From JAFGJQ01 sp964495075 (GTDB taxonomy: Bacteria; Planctomycetota; Phycisphaerae; UBA1845), in the NCBI GenBank assembly GCA_964495075.1, contig CAZBUJ010000009.1, forward strand, positions 50,144 through 114,143: a stretch of 64,000 bases of DNA, given 5' to 3'. How positions within the stretch are numbered: position 1 is the stretch's first letter; the number at the start of each line of letters is the position of its first letter. The notes beneath the pieces are model-generated. The model saw nothing but the letters and a program-made list of their open reading frames with translations, did not search any database and was not told the DNA's origin. The position numbers and the translations under genes are program-made. Below are positions 61,532 to 64,000 of the stretch, piece by piece.

Positions 61532-62563
61532 CTACGCCGTGTGAATCACGTCGACCAGTTCCGCCACGCCGGTGCGAAGGCTGTCCACGACCGGCAGGCC
61601 GGTCTGCTCCCGCGTTTGCTGGACCACCTGCTCCCGCTCGGCGTCGCTCAGGCCAAGGCTGTTCAGCGCCACCCCCACCACGCGGGCAGGATGGATGGGC
61701 CGGACGATCGCTTCGTATAGCGCAATGGCGTCGTTCAACGGCGGCCTCGGGACGTCGGTGTTACGCATCGTCGTGCGTGCCGGGGCGTGGCAGAGAACCA
61801 TGAAGTCGGGCAGTGTGCCGTGCAGCAGGCCGAGGGTCACCGCCGAATAGCTCGGATGGAGCAGGGCACCCTGCCCTTCCACGACGACATAATCGGCGTC
61901 GCCCCGCTCGAGGACGGCCTGCTCGATGGCCCCCGACACGAAATCGGAGATGACGGCGTCCACGATCACCCCGGACCCGCTGATCATCACGCCGGTCTGC
62001 CCGGTTGCCAGGAACTCGGCCCGGCTCCCCCGGCGGTTCAGTTCGCGGGTGAGTTCGAGGGCGGTCACCCGTTTGCCGATGTTGCAGTCGGTGCCGACGG
62101 TGAGGACGCGTTTGGCCCGGGTGTGCCGGGCCTTGCCCGTGCCGACCGTAGTCGGCTGGGAGACGTGGCGGAGATCGAAGATGCGGCGGCCGGTTTGGGC
62201 GGCCACGGCGGCCAGTTCGGCATCGCGGTTCAGCCGGCTGTGCAGGCCGTTGACGATATCCATGCCCGCCTCGAGGGCCGACTTGAGGACGCCACGCCAC
62301 TCGTCCGGCAGTTGGCCGCCGGGCAGGGCCACGCCGAGCACCAGTTGATCCGGCCGGTGCGGCACGGCGGACGCGATATCGGGCACTACCGGAACTCCCT
62401 CCCCGCAGCCGACGAGCGGCACGAGCGACTGCCCGGCGTGTTCACGGTCGAGGACGGCCACGACCTCATCGGGGCAGTAGCGGAGGAGTCCGACCGCGGT
62501 CTTGGCGTTGAACGGATCGAGTCGTCCGTCGGTCAGGATGCACATGCGTCGGGTCTTGTTCAC
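61532..62563 (-). CDS. DUF1611 family protein with P-loop
   Basis: This 343-residue protein is of the DUF1611 type. The C-terminal domain has a P-loop-like VGTDCNIGKRVTALELTREL (about residues 155-174) followed by VVVEGQGALLHPSYS. The N-terminal domain has an alpha/beta fold with MCILTDGRLDPFNAKTAVG. Members are found next to dipeptide epimerase genes and may act on amino-acid or peptidoglycan-derived compounds, but the reaction is not established. GTG 62563 is the start chosen; ATG 62545 is also possible. It starts the three-gene minus-strand operon. Confidence 0.8.
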   Translation of the reverse strand: MNKTRRMCILTDGRLDPFNAKTAVGLLRYCPDEVVAVLDREHAGQSLVPLVGCGEGVPVVPDIASAVPHRPDQLVLGVALPGGQLPDEWRGVLKSALEAGMDIVNGLHSRLNRDAELAAVAAQTGRRIFDLRHVSQPTTVGTGKARHTRAKRVLTVGTDCNIGKRVTALELTRELNRRGSRAEFLATGQTGVMISGSGVIVDAVISDFVSGAIEQAVLERGDADYVVVEGQGALLHPSYSAVTLGLLHGTLPDFMVLCHAPARTTMRNTDVPRPPLNDAIALYEAIVRPIHPARVVGVALNSLGLSDAEREQVVQQTREQTGLPVVDSLRTGVAELVDVIHTA

Positions 62564-62895
62564 GGCGGATCGTGCCTCGCCGGGGCCCGTGATTCCCGTC
62601 ACGTTTCGCCTCGGATCGGGGGCCCATTGTAGCGATTTCCGGGGCGGAATGGGCGGGATTGTCGGTCGGAGGGGCCGCGGCGGCGCCGGGGCGAGAGCCG
62701 GCATCGTCATTATTGACATAGGGTTACGCCAGATTCGATGTCTGGGGGCCTCCGATGGGTGGGTGGCATCGCGAAGCAGTGACGAATCATTGTGGTCCGG
62801 CGGTTGGATCGGGATGATTGACGGCCTAGAATGGATCGTTGGGTCAGCTGCCTGTCTTGATGCTGCATTGATGGACAACCGGAGATTCTGGGGCA
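62564..62895. other. Divergent intergenic region
   Basis: This region separates the DUF1611 gene and the cysteine-cluster protein gene. TTGACA at 62713-62718 is a perfect -35 hexamer, but the best following -10 candidates are poor. The centre is lower in GC than the flanks. Nothing else recognisable was found. Confidence 0.4.
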
Positions 62896-63369
62896 ATGGC
62901 GTCGTCGAATGGTTCCGTAGCGCAACATGGGATGGATATCTTGATGGAAATGGCGGCCGATCCGACACCGGTCAGTCGCACCGCTCTGAAACATCGCACC
63001 GCTTTGAAACCCAGCCAATTGGATGCCGGCTTGGACGTGCTGACGCGCGGCAAGCTCGTTCGGCGCGAGCCGGGCGCCCGCGGTCGCTTCTTGTTGACCG
63101 CGTCGCCCGAGGCGATCTCGATCAAACGGTTGCGGGACGCGTTGTCAAGTGACGGCGGGAGGTCGAAGAAGAAAGTACCGACGGGCACCGGGGTCGGCCT
63201 GACCGGTCTGGATCCCCGCATGAGCCTGTCCCAACTGCGGGTCGCCCTCGCCGAAGTGGACGCCGAGTTGTGCCCGTACTACGAGGCGTGCGTCGCTCTG
63301 GGTGGCCCGGAAGGCCCCAACATCCACAGCAAGTGCAAGGAAGAATGCGACCCGCGCTGCGAATGCTAG
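62896..63369 (+). CDS. Winged-helix-like protein with C-terminal cysteine cluster
   Basis: The 157-residue protein has a helix-turn-helix-like N-terminal half: QHGMDILMEMAADPTPVS, SQLDAGLDVLTRGKLVRREP and a wing GRFLLTASPEAISI. The C-terminal part has six cysteines: ELCPYYEAC and SKCKEECDPRCEC. This could hold a metal or an iron-sulfur cluster, so it may be a metal- or redox-responsive regulator, in the manner of Rrf2 or similar proteins. No family is firmly recognised. It is a lone gene with an ATG at 62896 and weak ribosome site. Confidence 0.65.
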   Translation: MASSNGSVAQHGMDILMEMAADPTPVSRTALKHRTALKPSQLDAGLDVLTRGKLVRREPGARGRFLLTASPEAISIKRLRDALSSDGGRSKKKVPTGTGVGLTGLDPRMSLSQLRVALAEVDAELCPYYEACVALGGPEGPNIHSKCKEECDPRCEC

Positions 63370-63802
63370 CACCGCGCTGATCGTTCTGATTACCACCCCA
63401 CTGAGGGGGTACCCCGCGATCCCATCTCGCTTCGCCGTCAGCGGTCCATCAGCGGATGGCGAGTCTACTGCGCCGTCTCCCGCCGCGATCGACCCCCGAG
63501 AGACCGTCCACGAATCCGCGATACAATCGCGAGCAGGCCGCGACCCGAACAGCACCGTCGCTGATAACGCGTGCCCGGCGCGCTTTTCGTTGGCCGGGCG
63601 GCCCAGTTGGCGTTTATCTTCGCAAGAATGGCACACGCGTTCAGTCGGTCGCTCTTTTCGTCTCGGCGGCGCAGGCGGACGTCCTGGTTGCCTCGCCGAA
63701 AAACAGGCGCCACGCGCCTTGAGTGTCGCCGCATGGAAGTCGATACTGAAGCGACTGAACCGCCGGCCGTCCGACGAAACCACCAATGACCGGAGAGACG
63801 CG
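63370..63802. other. Region without clear genes
   Basis: This stretch follows the cysteine-cluster gene. A hairpin with ACCCC and GGGGT arms lies at about 63392-63408, without a T-run. Open frames on both strands here have arginine-rich translations and no ribosome site, so I read none as a gene. Confidence 0.4.
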
Positions 63803-63889
63803 ATGGAAATCCTGACCTTAGTCGCGACTGTCATCGCAGGGATTCTGAATTTCATCTTCGACTTGATCGGCTCGCCCCTGGAGATCTAG
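63803..63889 (+). CDS. 28-residue hydrophobic peptide
   Basis: The frame starts at ATG 63803, with GGAGAG seven bases ahead. The peptide begins MEILTLVATVIAGI and ends in a short charged turn with DLIGSPLEI; most of it is hydrophobic and could form one membrane helix. It could be a membrane peptide, toxin-like product or the end of a leader. No homolog is recognised. The good ribosome site and helix-like pattern are the only support. Confidence 0.45.
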   Translation: MEILTLVATVIAGILNFIFDLIGSPLEI

Positions 63890-63957
63890 GCCGCGTTTCT
63901 CACCAGTTCTCTGCTGCGTCGCCGTAATGCCTTGCGTCTACTTCACCATGCTCGGTC

Positions 63958-63997
63958 GGCCTGCTCGACGACCCGTTTAGGGTCGCCTCTGCGGGCC
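63958..63997. other. Long stem-loop at the window end
   Basis: The inner stem CGACCC/GGGTCG (63969-63974 and 63980-63985) closes a five-base loop. The outer stem GGCCTGC/GCGGGCC (63958-63964 and 63991-63997) has seven pairs including one G-U. It lies 69 bases after the small peptide gene and may continue past the window. Confidence 0.35.
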
Positions 63998-64000
63998 TCG

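Noticed and set aside
63145..63855. Minus-strand frame of 236 codons at the right end
   Set aside because: Poor codon pattern, no ribosome site, and it covers the cysteine-cluster and small peptide genes.
1..64000. CRISPR array, rRNA genes, tRNA genes, insertion sequences with terminal repeats
   Set aside because: No regularly spaced repeats, no rRNA-like blocks, no complete cloverleaf and no transposase gene were found on either strand.

Overview
The window is about 66% G+C, with dense genes, short overlaps between stop and start codons, and many GTG or TTG starts. Gene content points to a planctomycete-type bacterium (Planctomycetota, perhaps Phycisphaerae-like). The clues are an ECF sigma factor paired with a serine/threonine kinase carrying TPRs, a pseudopilin-like protein of the H-X9-DG type, a PEP-CTERM protein, secreted proteins with Gln/Pro/Thr/Ser-rich linkers, and a small bacterial histone-fold protein. 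This assignment is inference from gene families; no rRNA, tRNA or CRISPR array was seen.

Positions 1-20749 are a surface-glycan locus. After a truncated leftward gene (1-400), fifteen rightward genes (757-16628) encode an SpsF-like cytidylyltransferase, a Gfo/Idh/MocA oxidoreductase, a DegT aminotransferase, an NAD-dependent epimerase, two formyltransferases, a NeuB-like synthase, a polysaccharide deacetylase, an AsnB-like amidotransferase, three methyltransferases, a NodU-type carbamoyltransferase, a WbpG/PseA-like PP-loop amidotransferase and a small orphan. Together they would make and activate a nine-carbon or amino sugar decorated with formyl, carbamoyl, methyl and perhaps amidino groups. 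Two more glycosyltransferase genes (16732-20749) follow, bracketed by two 68-nt palindromic repeats.

Positions 21054-26506 are signalling genes on the minus strand: a FixL/FixJ-like multi-PAS kinase and regulator, then cheX-cheY-fapA. An isolated plus-strand terminator between them hints at an unannotated RNA. Positions 27047-32143 hold the histone gene with its own promoter and terminator, a decayed group II intron just after that terminator, a pseudopilin-like gene, a B12-binding radical SAM gene and a second reverse-transcriptase relic. A secreted hydrolase-like protein, a lipoprotein and an ABC ATPase with a near-perfect promoter follow.

Positions 35876-47338 form one translation and transcription operon: nusA, infB, a zinc-ribbon membrane protein, ylxP (DUF503), rbfA, an endonuclease III-like protein lacking catalytic residues, a very large TPR lipoprotein and yebC. 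Five small minus-strand genes (47351-49352) resemble the Rz-to-gp27 stretch of Mu-like phages. A pseudo-receiver gene and a diguanylate cyclase gene form a pair (49717-52085). A decayed duplicate of the sigma/kinase pair (52222-52565) precedes a GT87-like gene, a PEP-CTERM gene and the intact sigma/kinase pair (55186-58312). The right end has a minus-strand operon (DUF1611, a TMTC-like membrane TPR protein, a small membrane protein), a winged-helix protein with a cysteine cluster and a 28-residue hydrophobic peptide gene.
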